DNA from: Planctomycetota bacterium
Lineage (GTDB): Bacteria; Planctomycetota; UBA1135; UBA2386
Direction of reading: 5' to 3'
NCBI GenBank assembly: GCA_016716265.1
Contig: JADJWQ010000001.1
Location: 1,178,001-1,242,000 of the forward strand
DNA: 64,000 nt
The position numbers and the translations under genes were made by a program. Numbering within the stretch: position 1 is the first letter of the stretch; each line of letters starts with the position of its first letter. Of the stretch, positions 33,756 to 42,368 are shown piece after piece. The notes under the pieces are model-generated. The model had not been told where the DNA came from. It did no database searches and worked only from the letters and a program-made list of their open reading frames with translations.

Positions 33756-36477
33756 CGAAGCCGTCCCAGAAGTTCTGCTTCTCCCGGTGGCGCGCGCGGG
33801 ACAGCAGTTCCACGAACACCTCCACTGGCGGATCGTCGGCGTGCCCCAGCGCGCGCAGGCCGAGCCGCGGATCGAGCGCGGCGAGATCCCGCAGCCACTG
33901 CCCCGACCGCTCCCCCTGCCAGCCCGCGCACAGCGCCAGCATCTCCGACCAGCGGGCGAGGTTGCTCTCGATCCGCTGCCGGCGTTTTCGCAGCCAGGTG
34001 CCGAGTCCCGCGAGGTCGCCTTCGAACTGCTCGCGCAGGCAATCCGCGGCGAGGAAGTCCGCCAGCGACAGGATCGGGAAACGGAGCTGGTAGCAGTCGA
34101 CGGACAGGTTGAGCGGCTCGATCAGTCCCGCACTGCGCAGGCGGTCGGCCAGCGTGCGCGCGGCTGCGGCGGGCTTCCTGCTGAACACCCACGCAGTCGG
34201 ATCGTCGACGCACCAGAGCTTCCCTCCCTCGTCGACGGGTCCGCCGAGCTCCGCCTCGCGCAGGTCCTCCGGCAGCGAAGCGAGAAAGTCACGGCCGAGG
34301 GCCGACCAGCTGCGGTCACTCTGCAGCAGCGCGCCCGACACGGTGCCGCGCTCCAGCAGGAACAGCGCCAGGTGACCGAGCAGGCGCCGCGGCAGCGCCG
34401 GCGCGTCGAACGGTCGGTCGTCACGATGCCGGCACTCGAGCAGGAAGTCGCACAGCCAGCCGAGGATGCCGTAGCGCGAGGCCGGTATGCCGGCGGGGCC
34501 CCCGGCCGCGATGCGCAGCACGCACAGCGTCAGCGCCAGTGGATTGCGGCAGACCAATGCGAGGGGACGCCGGCGCTCGAGCAGGCGATCGAGCTCCGAG
34601 CAGGCAGCTTCGAGCGGGTCTCGCGCGTCGGTGCGCGGGCGCCGCAGCCAGCGCATCTCCGCGAACACGCCAGGATTCTGCAGCAGCACCGCGAACCACT
34701 TGCGCGCGAGCGCGCGCTGGCCGTCGTCGTCGAGGTCGCACACGTGCGCGACCAGGAACCGATTGTCGAACTCCCGCAGGCCGTCGGTGCGCGATGCCAC
34801 CGCGAGGCGGCCCGCGCCGAGCTGCGCAACCAGCAGGGTGATCAAGGCCTCGCCCGCCTTGCGATCCCCGACCTCGTCGAGGCCGTCGAGCAGCAGCGCG
34901 AAGCGTCCCGTCGTCCGCGCGCGGTCCACCCGCTCGGTGGTCAGGAAGCCGAATGCGATGAGCTCGCTCGCGTGCCCGGCCAGGCGCGCGAGGTCGTCGA
35001 CGCGCTGGATCCCTGCGTCGAGCAGGGCCTGCACCGGCACGTAGACGGCCAGCCACCCCGCCTCGAGGAGCTCCACCGCGAGGTGCCGCAACAGCGTCGA
35101 CTTGCCCGCTCCCGGCTCGCCGGCGAGCACGAAGCAGCGTTGCTCCGGCGGATGCTCGATCCAGTGGCGCAGGGGGCGCGGCCCGGTGGGGTCGAGCAGG
35201 CGCCAGAATCCGGCATGCTCGGCGTTCCGGCCGCGCTCGACCGACAGTTCGACGTACAGCTCCTGCAGCACCTGCGCCCGGCCCGCGTAGCGCTCGAGCG
35301 CCTCGGGCAGCAGCAGCAGGCGCGCGCGCACGGTGTCGCGGTAGCCCGCGAAGTCGCTGCGGGCGGGGTCGACGAACGCGGGCACACCGGCGTCGCGGAC
35401 CTGGTGCACCCAGCGATCCGCCACCGCTGGATGCCGCAGGTACAGCCACCGCCGCGCGGCCCGCACCGCTTCGCTGACCCGCGCAGGGGGCGACGCCGCG
35501 AGCGCCTCGAACAGCGGCCCGTTGGCCGCGCAACACGCGGCAACGGGGACCGGCACGGTCCACGCCAGCACCTCGCCGACGCTCGCCGCGAGCGCGTGGA
35601 TCGCGCTCGACGCGAGCTCGCAGGCGTACAGCACCAGGAGCCGGCTGCGGGTGGCGCGCAGGTCTGCCGCAAGGTCGCTGAGGGGATACTCCGGGGTCTT
35701 CTTACCGAAGCAGAGCTTCAGCGCCGTGGCCGGCTTCTCGCCGTGGTTGCTGTGGCCGACGAACGCAACCACGTCGAAGCCGCCAACCACTTCGCGTTCG
35801 CCGCGGAGCCACGCGCGGAGCTCGTCGAGGTCGCTGACCCCGACCGGCTCCGCCGCGAGCGACGCGCGGCTCCAGCCCGGCGCGCAGGCCCACACGCGCA
35901 CGTGCGGCGCGAGCTTCGCGAGTCCGGCGACCGTCGACGACAGGACCTCGCGCGCGCCCTCGGCAGTGACGGTCGTCGCCACCGGATCGCGCCCCTCCCG
36001 CCTTTGCTGCTCGACGTCGCCCAGCACCACCAGCGCGCGCAGCGGCTCGCCCTCCGGCATCACGATCGACGGTCGAGCCGGGCCCGCTGACGGCCAGGTA
36101 CGCACCAGGGCACAGCGCCCGTCGAGGAACGGCTGGCCGCCCTCTACGTCGATCCCCTCCCAGGGCAGCCCGGCTGCGGCGTGCGCTGGATCGACCGCGA
36201 GCACCACCCGGGACCAGCCCGCCTGCGGCCGCGGCGCGAGCCCGGCTGCCAGCGCGGTGTAGACCGCGTGCGATTCCTCGGCGCGCAGGAGGGCCGTCAG
36301 CTCCTGCGCATCGAGATCCTCGTCGACCTCCAGCTCACCCAGGACCTCCGGCGCACCCGCCACCCGCACTCTCAGCCGCACGCGCTGCGCCGAGCCGCTG
36401 ATCGGCTCGACGATCCACACGGCCTCACCTGGCGCCGGCTGCGGGAAGTCCTTCGTCACGGGATCGCTCGGGAGCAT
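33703..36477 (-). CDS. DGR target 2, CHAT-NACHT part (ends at frameshift)
   Basis: Open frame of 924 residues from the ATG at 36477. The CHAT dyad is H242 (FVGHSN) and C286 (LYACELA). NACHT Walker A is GEPGAGKST at ~453-461 and Walker B FALLLDGLDEVG. A helical arm region reaches NFWDGFA, where the frame is lost, and ~14 unrelated residues precede the stop. The N-terminal halves of the two targets share domains but little sequence. That contrasts with their near-identical FGE modules, so the sensor module was probably moved between receptor chassis. It is divergent from the ECF sigma gene (250 bases between starts). Confidence 0.8.
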   Translation of the reverse strand: MLPSDPVTKDFPQPAPGEAVWIVEPISGSAQRVRLRVRVAGAPEVLGELEVDEDLDAQELTALLRAEESHAVYTALAAGLAPRPQAGWSRVVLAVDPAHAAAGLPWEGIDVEGGQPFLDGRCALVRTWPSAGPARPSIVMPEGEPLRALVVLGDVEQQRREGRDPVATTVTAEGAREVLSSTVAGLAKLAPHVRVWACAPGWSRASLAAEPVGVSDLDELRAWLRGEREVVGGFDVVAFVGHSNHGEKPATALKLCFGKKTPEYPLSDLAADLRATRSRLLVLYACELASSAIHALAASVGEVLAWTVPVPVAACCAANGPLFEALAASPPARVSEAVRAARRWLYLRHPAVADRWVHQVRDAGVPAFVDPARSDFAGYRDTVRARLLLLPEALERYAGRAQVLQELYVELSVERGRNAEHAGFWRLLDPTGPRPLRHWIEHPPEQRCFVLAGEPGAGKSTLLRHLAVELLEAGWLAVYVPVQALLDAGIQRVDDLARLAGHASELIAFGFLTTERVDRARTTGRFALLLDGLDEVGDRKAGEALITLLVAQLGAGRLAVASRTDGLREFDNRFLVAHVCDLDDDGQRALARKWFAVLLQNPGVFAEMRWLRRPRTDARDPLEAACSELDRLLERRRPLALVCRNPLALTLCVLRIAAGGPAGIPASRYGILGWLCDFLLECRHRDDRPFDAPALPRRLLGHLALFLLERGTVSGALLQSDRSWSALGRDFLASLPEDLREAELGGPVDEGGKLWCVDDPTAWVFSRKPAAAARTLADRLRSAGLIEPLNLSVDCYQLRFPILSLADFLAADCLREQFEGDLAGLGTWLRKRRQRIESNLARWSEMLALCAGWQGERSGQWLRDLAALDPRLGLRALGHADDPPVEVFVELLSRARHREKQNFWDGFARPSGSNPVTMPSGRST

Positions 36478-36727
36478 AGCGAGCCGGCACGACCGGCGCG
36501 ACGCGCGGCGCAGCGGCGCTCCGCCCTCCACTCGGAGCTACGGGAAGTCCCTGCAAGCCACGGTCGCGCGAGCGTGCACGACGCGAGCGGTGGCGATGGC
36601 GGAGCTATCCTGGCCGCGCGAGCCCAGCGTCCAGGCCGCCCAGCGCCAGGCCGTCGAAGAAAACGGCCCGCGGACGACAGTTCCGGGGACGGTTCCGACT
36701 CTACCCACTCGGCCCCGGAGTTCCGTC

Positions 36728-37612
36728 ATGCAGCAACCCCTTCCTTCCCCCTATCCGAGCTTCGAAGCGCTCTACGCCGCCGAACATCCGCGGGTGATCG
36801 GCTGGCTGCGCACGCGAGGTGCCGACGACCCCGAGGGCATCGCCCACGACGTGTTCGTCGACCTGTTCCGGTCCTGTGGCCACCGACCGGAGACCTGGAC
36901 CAAGGCCTACCTGTACACGGCGGCGCGAAACGCGCTCGGCAGGCACTGGCGGGACGCCCGGCTCGCGGTCACCGTGTCGCTCGACGAACCGCTCGCGGGC
37001 ACCGAGGACCTCGGCCGCGGCGAGCTGCTCGCCGCCTCCGCCGCGCCGCTCACCCCCGCCGAAGCCGCCGCCCGCTACATCCGCATGCGCCAGGAGCTCG
37101 CGCGGATGCCGGCGAAGATGCGGGTGGCCTTCGCGCTGCCGTCGATCTTCGAGCTGTCGAACAAGCAGACCGCCGCAGTGCTCGAGCTGAGCGTCACCCG
37201 GGTCGACCACCTCCGCGTCGAGGCGCTGGAACGAATCTACCCGGTCTTCGGCGCGCGCCCGCAGCGCCTGGTCGTGCCGCTCTACCGCCCGCTCCCCGAC
37301 GTCGACCGCGTCGACGCCGCGCTCGCCGCCACGCGCCCACCGAAATGCCACGCCGACGGCTCGCTCTCGGTGAAGCTGCAGCCCCCGGACCGCCTCGAGA
37401 CCCCGCCCCCCTGCATGGCGATCGTCCACGTAGCTCCGGGCCCGGACGACGAGCGCGTGCCCGTCAGCGACCCCACGCCCGTGCACTGGGAGACGGACAC
37501 CAACGGCCTCTGGATCGCTCGCCTCGCGCCGCACTTCCCGACCAAGGTCGCACCGCGCGCAACGCTGCTCGCGCTCTACCTGTTCGAGGGCGACTGGCTC
37601 GCCGGCGCGTGA
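36728..37612 (+). CDS. ECF-type sigma factor with C-terminal extension
   Basis: 294 residues from the ATG at 36728. Region 2 is clear (FEALYAAEHPRVIGWLRTRG, then EGIAHDVFVDLFRSC, then KAYLYTAARNALGRHW). Region 4 is seen as LARMPAKMRVAFALPSIFELSN followed by KQTAAVLELSVTRVDHLRVE. About 120 further residues, beta-rich and acidic, form an extra domain, as in ECF groups whose C-terminal extension replaces an anti-sigma factor. It is divergent from DGR target 2 and so a likely regulator of it. Confidence 0.8.
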   Translation: MQQPLPSPYPSFEALYAAEHPRVIGWLRTRGADDPEGIAHDVFVDLFRSCGHRPETWTKAYLYTAARNALGRHWRDARLAVTVSLDEPLAGTEDLGRGELLAASAAPLTPAEAAARYIRMRQELARMPAKMRVAFALPSIFELSNKQTAAVLELSVTRVDHLRVEALERIYPVFGARPQRLVVPLYRPLPDVDRVDAALAATRPPKCHADGSLSVKLQPPDRLETPPPCMAIVHVAPGPDDERVPVSDPTPVHWETDTNGLWIARLAPHFPTKVAPRATLLALYLFEGDWLAGA

Positions 37613-37735
37613 CGCGACCTCGCGAGCCCCTCAGCGGCCACCGCCACGCCGCGATCTCGAGGCGGGCGACTGCACGCGGCACTCCGGCGCTACGCACTCG
37701 CCATCACGGAACGGCCGCCAGGGCTGCTGAGTGCG

Positions 37736-38347
37736 TCATCCTCGACGCGACGCGCGAGGCGGGACCAGACCGACTCGCTGTTCGATCTCGCCGACCAGCT
37801 CGGCGAGGCCGTCGTTGAACTTCAACCTGAGGTCCGGCAGCAGCATCGCGTCACCGGGCGCGTGACGGACCTCCGTACCCTCCACCAGGTCCTGCAGCGC
37901 CAGCAATCCAAGCCCCATCGCTCTCATGGTTACGAAGTACTGCCGCAGGACGACGAGGAACGTCTCCGAAAGCTGCCTCGTGCTCCATATGGTGGGTGAG
38001 TATTCCCACAATGGGAGACCGCTCTGGCGTCGGGATCGATTCGCCCGGTCGATCGCATCGGCCGCGAGCGCTCGCTCGTGGGGGAGCGCGCGGTCCATTC
38101 GCAGGATCTCGCTGCACAGCCGAACGGCGTCTTCCGGCTGATCAAGGACGGCCAGGAACCGCGCAGCGAGCAGCTTGACGGCCGGGTATTGGGCGTAGTC
38201 CGTCACCAGCTGCTCGAGCTGCGAAAGGCATCGACGGTAGCTCTCGACCAAACCGCTGGCGACATCCTGGTCGTTCTCGCTGAGCAGACGACCAGGCCGC
38301 GTCCAACGCCAAAGATCCTCCTCCTCCACCGCCTTCAACCGGGCCAC
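37736..38347 (-). CDS. Helical partner of the DUF4062 protein
   Basis: 203 residues. The N-terminal half has TPR-like helices (SQLEQLVTDYAQYPAVKLLAARFLAV, then PEDAVRLCSEILRMD). The C-terminal half is helical without membrane segments. It starts 18 bases after the DUF4062 gene, so it is the last gene of that three-gene operon. Possibly an adaptor or regulator; no family recognised. Confidence 0.6.
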   Translation of the reverse strand: MARLKAVEEEDLWRWTRPGRLLSENDQDVASGLVESYRRCLSQLEQLVTDYAQYPAVKLLAARFLAVLDQPEDAVRLCSEILRMDRALPHERALAADAIDRANRSRRQSGLPLWEYSPTIWSTRQLSETFLVVLRQYFVTMRAMGLGLLALQDLVEGTEVRHAPGDAMLLPDLRLKFNDGLAELVGEIEQRVGLVPPRASRRG

Positions 38348-38365
38348 GAAATCCGAATAGCATCC

Positions 38366-39664
38366 TTAGACCAGATCAAGGTCGATCGATAGATCATGCG
38401 AACGTCGCCGCTGCGCATCCCGGAGGTGCTCGATTCGCTCCTGGATGGTTTTCGCCTCGGCCGCCCGGGACAGGCTGTCGTCGACTGTCGGCGTCCGGAC
38501 TTCGTCTCGAAGCAACGCCAGATAGGCCTGTTCGAGCGATTCCAACGGCACGAAGATCAGCGGTAGCGGCATCAGCACGGACAGCACCAGGACCCCGATC
38601 GCTCGCCGGGCACTGCGCACGATCGCTTTCGCAGCGAAGAACGGGACAGCCATCACACAGTAGAGCTCCAGGTACAGGATCGGCCCGAGCAGAGCCATGA
38701 AGGTCCAGTTCGAGACGCCTTCGTGTCGGGCCAGGAGGTACCGGAGCAGGTGAAGGAGGTCGCCGGCGAGCGAAGCTGCCGCGAACGGCAATGTCAGTCG
38801 AGAGATGGCTTCCAGGAACCGCACGCGCACCGGAGTTGGTCGCGTCACCAGCCAGGCGGCCGCAGCAAATGTGACGGCGACGAATGCCAGCATGGCAGCA
38901 TTGCGCATCCACTCGGCCAGGGACAGCACTCCGAACGCGTCGGTCATGGCCGTGCGCTCTGCCTCCGTCGCCAACGTGACGATCCAGCCGGCCTGGGTCT
39001 CCATGACGGGCGGCGCGATCCGCTGCACGGGGTAGGTGATCACCGTCTCGATCAGCGCCGACACCAGCAGGAATCCGGCCAAGTGTGTCGGACGGATGCT
39101 CGCGCGCGTCGCCGTCCGGGTGGGGCAGCTGAGCGCTCTCCAGAACGCGATCGGATAGTCCTTGAGGAGCAGCGGTCGCGCCTGCCGCTCCTCGACGAGC
39201 GATGCCTCGAGGCGCTGGCGAAGCTCGTCGTGGTCGTCCTTCCCGAGGAGGCAGACCTTGTGCTGCGCGCGAAGTCGTCGGCGCCAGGTCTCGATCCTCG
39301 GATCGGTGGCTCGGTGGTCGAGCATCGCCGGCCATGTGGCCCTGTCGTCGATCATGAAGACCAGGATCGGGATCCCGTGATCGCGCGCGCAGTCATACTC
39401 GAGCTCGGTGATGCTGCGTGCGCCACCCGGCGGAACGAAGCCCCGCGTGAATGCGACGATCAAGACGAAGACGTCGCAGCGAGCGACCTTGTCGAGGCAC
39501 AGTTGCCGCGGGCGATCGTCGCTCGCGCCCCATCGCTCCATGGCCTCGACATCGAACCCGGATCGTTCGATCTGCGCAATGGCGGCCTCTCTATAGTCCC
39601 ACAGGTCGCCGTAGGTCGACGACAGGAACACTCGCGGCCGGTAGCTACGCACGTTGGCGTTCAT
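38366..39664 (-). CDS. DUF4062 TIR-like membrane protein
   Basis: 432 residues from the ATG at 39664. Residues 10-110 form a DUF4062 domain, a TIR-like Rossmann fold (RVFLSSTYGDLWDYREAAI, CDVFVLIVAF, SITELEYDCARDHGIPILVF). About six hydrophobic segments follow between ~190 and 380, then a charged C-terminal tail. DUF4062 proteins are frequent next to NTPases in conflict systems; the fused membrane part suggests a membrane-acting effector. The start overlaps the upstream small membrane protein gene by 20 bases. Confidence 0.75.
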   Translation of the reverse strand: MNANVRSYRPRVFLSSTYGDLWDYREAAIAQIERSGFDVEAMERWGASDDRPRQLCLDKVARCDVFVLIVAFTRGFVPPGGARSITELEYDCARDHGIPILVFMIDDRATWPAMLDHRATDPRIETWRRRLRAQHKVCLLGKDDHDELRQRLEASLVEERQARPLLLKDYPIAFWRALSCPTRTATRASIRPTHLAGFLLVSALIETVITYPVQRIAPPVMETQAGWIVTLATEAERTAMTDAFGVLSLAEWMRNAAMLAFVAVTFAAAAWLVTRPTPVRVRFLEAISRLTLPFAAASLAGDLLHLLRYLLARHEGVSNWTFMALLGPILYLELYCVMAVPFFAAKAIVRSARRAIGVLVLSVLMPLPLIFVPLESLEQAYLALLRDEVRTPTVDDSLSRAAEAKTIQERIEHLRDAQRRRSHDLSIDLDLV

Positions 39665-40121
39665 TCGCGGAACGGTTGCCGGATCGCCTGTTGGCTGCGG
39701 CCGTCGAGAGCCCCCAGAGTACAATGAGACCCGGGAAGACGAGGCGGTAGGACAGCGCCCTACGCTCTGGAAACAGAGAGCAGCCTGGCAGAATCGCAAG
39801 CAGGGCTCGTGGCGGAAGGAACGCGAGGTGCAGCGCAGCGTTCCAGAACCCCTGGGGCTTCGGGCCGTCACCGTAGATGCCCAGCCTCTCATCCCTCCTG
39901 CGGAACTCCTCGAACACCTCCGCAAAGCGGTCGTCGCTGCCGAAGGCTGCCGAGGACGATCCCGGCTGCGCGCTCGTCATTCGCCTGGTTCGCTCCGCGA
40001 TCGCCCTGCACTCCAGGTTGTGCAGCGTCGCGCCGGCCGGGCTCAGCTCGACGAGCAGGCCGCCGTAGCAGTACGCCGCGAACGCGGTGATGGTCCAGAA
40101 ACGGCGCCATTTGGCCTTCAT
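39645..40121 (-). CDS. Small membrane protein upstream of the DUF4062 gene
   Basis: 158 residues with two hydrophobic segments (FWTITAFAAYCYGGLLV near the start and LVFPGLIVLWGLSTAA near the end). Between them lies a charged soluble loop of ~90 residues. Its 3' end overlaps the DUF4062 gene by 20 bases, so they are co-transcribed. It could be a partner or an immunity-type membrane protein; this is inference. Confidence 0.6.
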   Translation of the reverse strand: MKAKWRRFWTITAFAAYCYGGLLVELSPAGATLHNLECRAIAERTRRMTSAQPGSSSAAFGSDDRFAEVFEEFRRRDERLGIYGDGPKPQGFWNAALHLAFLPPRALLAILPGCSLFPERRALSYRLVFPGLIVLWGLSTAAANRRSGNRSANERQRA

Positions 40122-40325
40122 GGGATCACACGGATCTGCCCGCGTCGTGCCGACATGCCTGCTGGCTCGTGTCCCAGCCGATCACGATCCGGCCCGTCGC
40201 ACAAGTGGCGCAAGCCCGCACCGGCGACTCGGGATCCGCCGCTCGGAACCTGCAGCATCCGATCGTCCGAGAGCCGGCGCAGCGTGGCGCTCTCGGTCGG
40301 TCCACGCACAGCCCGCCCGGCGAGG

Positions 40326-41285
40326 TCATCTCGGGGCAGTCGGCGACGCCGAGTCGGGAAGCGCCGCGGGTGGGGGCTGTCGCGTATCACGACTGCGGAC
40401 CAGCAGCCCGCGGAGCCGGTCCATGACGATCTCGCCGTGCTCGTCCGGGCGCAGGAGCAGGCGGCTGGCCTGCAACGACGAACTGCGCCACTCGTGCAGC
40501 ACGTCGGGCAACTTCTCGACGTCCTCAGCCGACCGGAGCGACTCCCTCACCAACCCGGCCGACGCTCGCAACTCGCGCAGTTCGCCGAAGCCAATGGTGT
40601 CCACGAAATGCTCCCAGGACAATCGCTGGCGGCGTTCCGCGAACAGCACCATCGTCTCGTCCCAGACCTCGCGCTGCTGCTGCTGCTGCGCGAGCTCACT
40701 GTCGACTTCCGCATCGGCATCGAGCAGATCGAACGCGCGCTGGAACAGCGACAGCCACTCCTCGGGCGGGTCGGGCGCGATGCAGAGCTGGGGACCCACG
40801 ACGTCGCGCACGTCGCAGGCCGCGCGCTGTGTTGCACGCACCGCGCCAGGGAGGGGCATGGTGGCGAGCAGACGATGTCTCTCGTCGTCCAGCCGCCACT
40901 CCGTCTCGGCGAACCGAGCGTCGACCTCGAGCTCGGAATCCAGGATGGCATCGATCGCGGTCAGCACGGTGTCGAGCGATGGCTCGATGCACCCGAGACG
41001 CTCGTCGTCCTGCATGCCGGCGGCGTCGAGCGCCGCGTCGACTTCGTCGATCGCACGCTGCAGCGCGTCGGCGTCCGGCGATGTGCGCGACCTCCACGCC
41101 TCGCGAGCCGACCGGGCCTCCTCGAGGAAGTCGATGACGCTCTCGAGCGCCGTCGACAGCTCGCACTCCGTCGTCCTGGCGATCGCCGGCGCGGGCGGCG
41201 TGAGCGGCACTTCGGCGGGCTTGGCGGGCGCGTCCACGCACGCGGCCAGGGTGACCGTGCACAGGCACTGGAACAGGGTCTTCAT
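40326..41285 (-). CDS. Lipoprotein, third member of the local helical family
   Basis: 319 residues from the ATG at 41285, with GGAGAGA upstream. The signal ends in a lipobox (VTLAAC, Cys16). The mature part matches the 7136-8080 product: ALQRAIDEVDAALDAAG, DTVLTAIDAILDSE, PPEEWLSLFQRAFDLLDADAEVDSELAQQQ. So the same helical protein exists in soluble-secreted and lipid-anchored versions. No named family. It follows the TPR lipoprotein gene. Confidence 0.7.
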   Translation of the reverse strand: MKTLFQCLCTVTLAACVDAPAKPAEVPLTPPAPAIARTTECELSTALESVIDFLEEARSAREAWRSRTSPDADALQRAIDEVDAALDAAGMQDDERLGCIEPSLDTVLTAIDAILDSELEVDARFAETEWRLDDERHRLLATMPLPGAVRATQRAACDVRDVVGPQLCIAPDPPEEWLSLFQRAFDLLDADAEVDSELAQQQQQREVWDETMVLFAERRQRLSWEHFVDTIGFGELRELRASAGLVRESLRSAEDVEKLPDVLHEWRSSSLQASRLLLRPDEHGEIVMDRLRGLLVRSRDTRQPPPAALPDSASPTAPR

Positions 41286-41456
41286 CTCGATCTCTCCGGG
41301 CTCGGGTCGGTGACCGCCCATCGCGCACGGCACCCCATGGCGCGGGACACGCAGTCGGGCGCGCAGCCGAAGCGGGCTGGCCAGGCGAGCACGCCGCGCT
41401 GCTCTGCCGGGCGGAAGCACGGGCGCGACGCCGATCTGTCGCCCCCACCTGGGCGC

Positions 41457-42299
41457 TCAGCCCTGGCGCAGCCGCACGGGCGCCCGCTCGGCGGCGACGC
41501 CGGCCCAGCCGGCGAGGCGCGCGATGCCGAGTCCGGGCGGGCTCAGCCGCTTGCGGAGCTCGAGGTCGCTGACGGAGCTCTCGAGGTCGGCGACCGACAA
41601 CGCCTGGTGGATGCGACGCGCGAACTCGACGACCTCGCGCTGGGCCTCGGGTCGACCGGCCGCGCTGTGCCACAGGTCCAGCAGACCCGCCTGCGTGCCG
41701 ATGCGCCGGGCCGCCGAGACGCGCGTCTCGCCGACCTGCTCGAGCGCGTCGAGCCGCGCGACGACCCAGGCCGCCGCCGGCGCCACGTCCTCGTTGTCGA
41801 TGTCGGCGACGCAGCGGCGCGCGGCCGCGAAGTCCCCGGCCGCGAACGCGTCGAGCCCGTCGAGCAGCGCCTCGAAGTCGCGGAGCCAGGCGCGGTGCCC
41901 CTCGCCGCGCGCGACACCCTTCGCGGCCTGTAGCGCCCCGCGGGCGGCGGTCGTCCCGGCGACGCGAAGCTCGAGGACCGCGGCGGCCTTCCAGGTCAGG
42001 AACACGGCGGGCGACTCCTGGCACAGCACGTCGAGCGCGTCCCTCGCCTCGGCGACGAGGCCCTGGCCGAGGCGCGCCTCGACGAGCATCGCGAGCGCGC
42101 GGTCGTGTTTGCTGCCGTCGGCAGACGCGTCCAGCGCCAGCTCGAGGAACTCGACCGCGGCCGCGTGACGACCGCTGTCGAGGTGGGCCGCGGCCGCGGA
42201 CACGTAGTCGGCGTACGACGGCCCCGACGCGCAGCCGCCGGGGAGCAGGAGCGCCGCGGCGACGCAGATCAGGGCGAACGGATGGATGGGAGCGTTCAT
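41457..42299 (-). CDS. TPR-containing lipoprotein
   Basis: 280 residues from the ATG at 42299. The signal peptide ends in a lipobox (LLPGGC, Cys ~23). Helical repeats with TPR character follow (YVSAAAAHLDSGRHAAAVEFLELAL, AMLVEARLGQGLVAEARDAL). Likely an outer-membrane or periplasmic scaffold. It lies 69 bases after the protease gene and before the helical lipoprotein gene, all on the minus strand. Confidence 0.65.
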   Translation of the reverse strand: MNAPIHPFALICVAAALLLPGGCASGPSYADYVSAAAAHLDSGRHAAAVEFLELALDASADGSKHDRALAMLVEARLGQGLVAEARDALDVLCQESPAVFLTWKAAAVLELRVAGTTAARGALQAAKGVARGEGHRAWLRDFEALLDGLDAFAAGDFAAARRCVADIDNEDVAPAAAWVVARLDALEQVGETRVSAARRIGTQAGLLDLWHSAAGRPEAQREVVEFARRIHQALSVADLESSVSDLELRKRLSPPGLGIARLAGWAGVAAERAPVRLRQG

Positions 42300-42368
42300 G
42301 CGGACCTCCGCTGTCGGTAACGGCCGACGCGATGACGATCTGTCGCTCGCGGGTGGCACAGCCGATCG

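Noticed and set aside
33740..33760. Programmed -1 ribosomal frameshift in target 2
   Set aside because: No slippery heptamer or following stem-loop was visible around the frame change.
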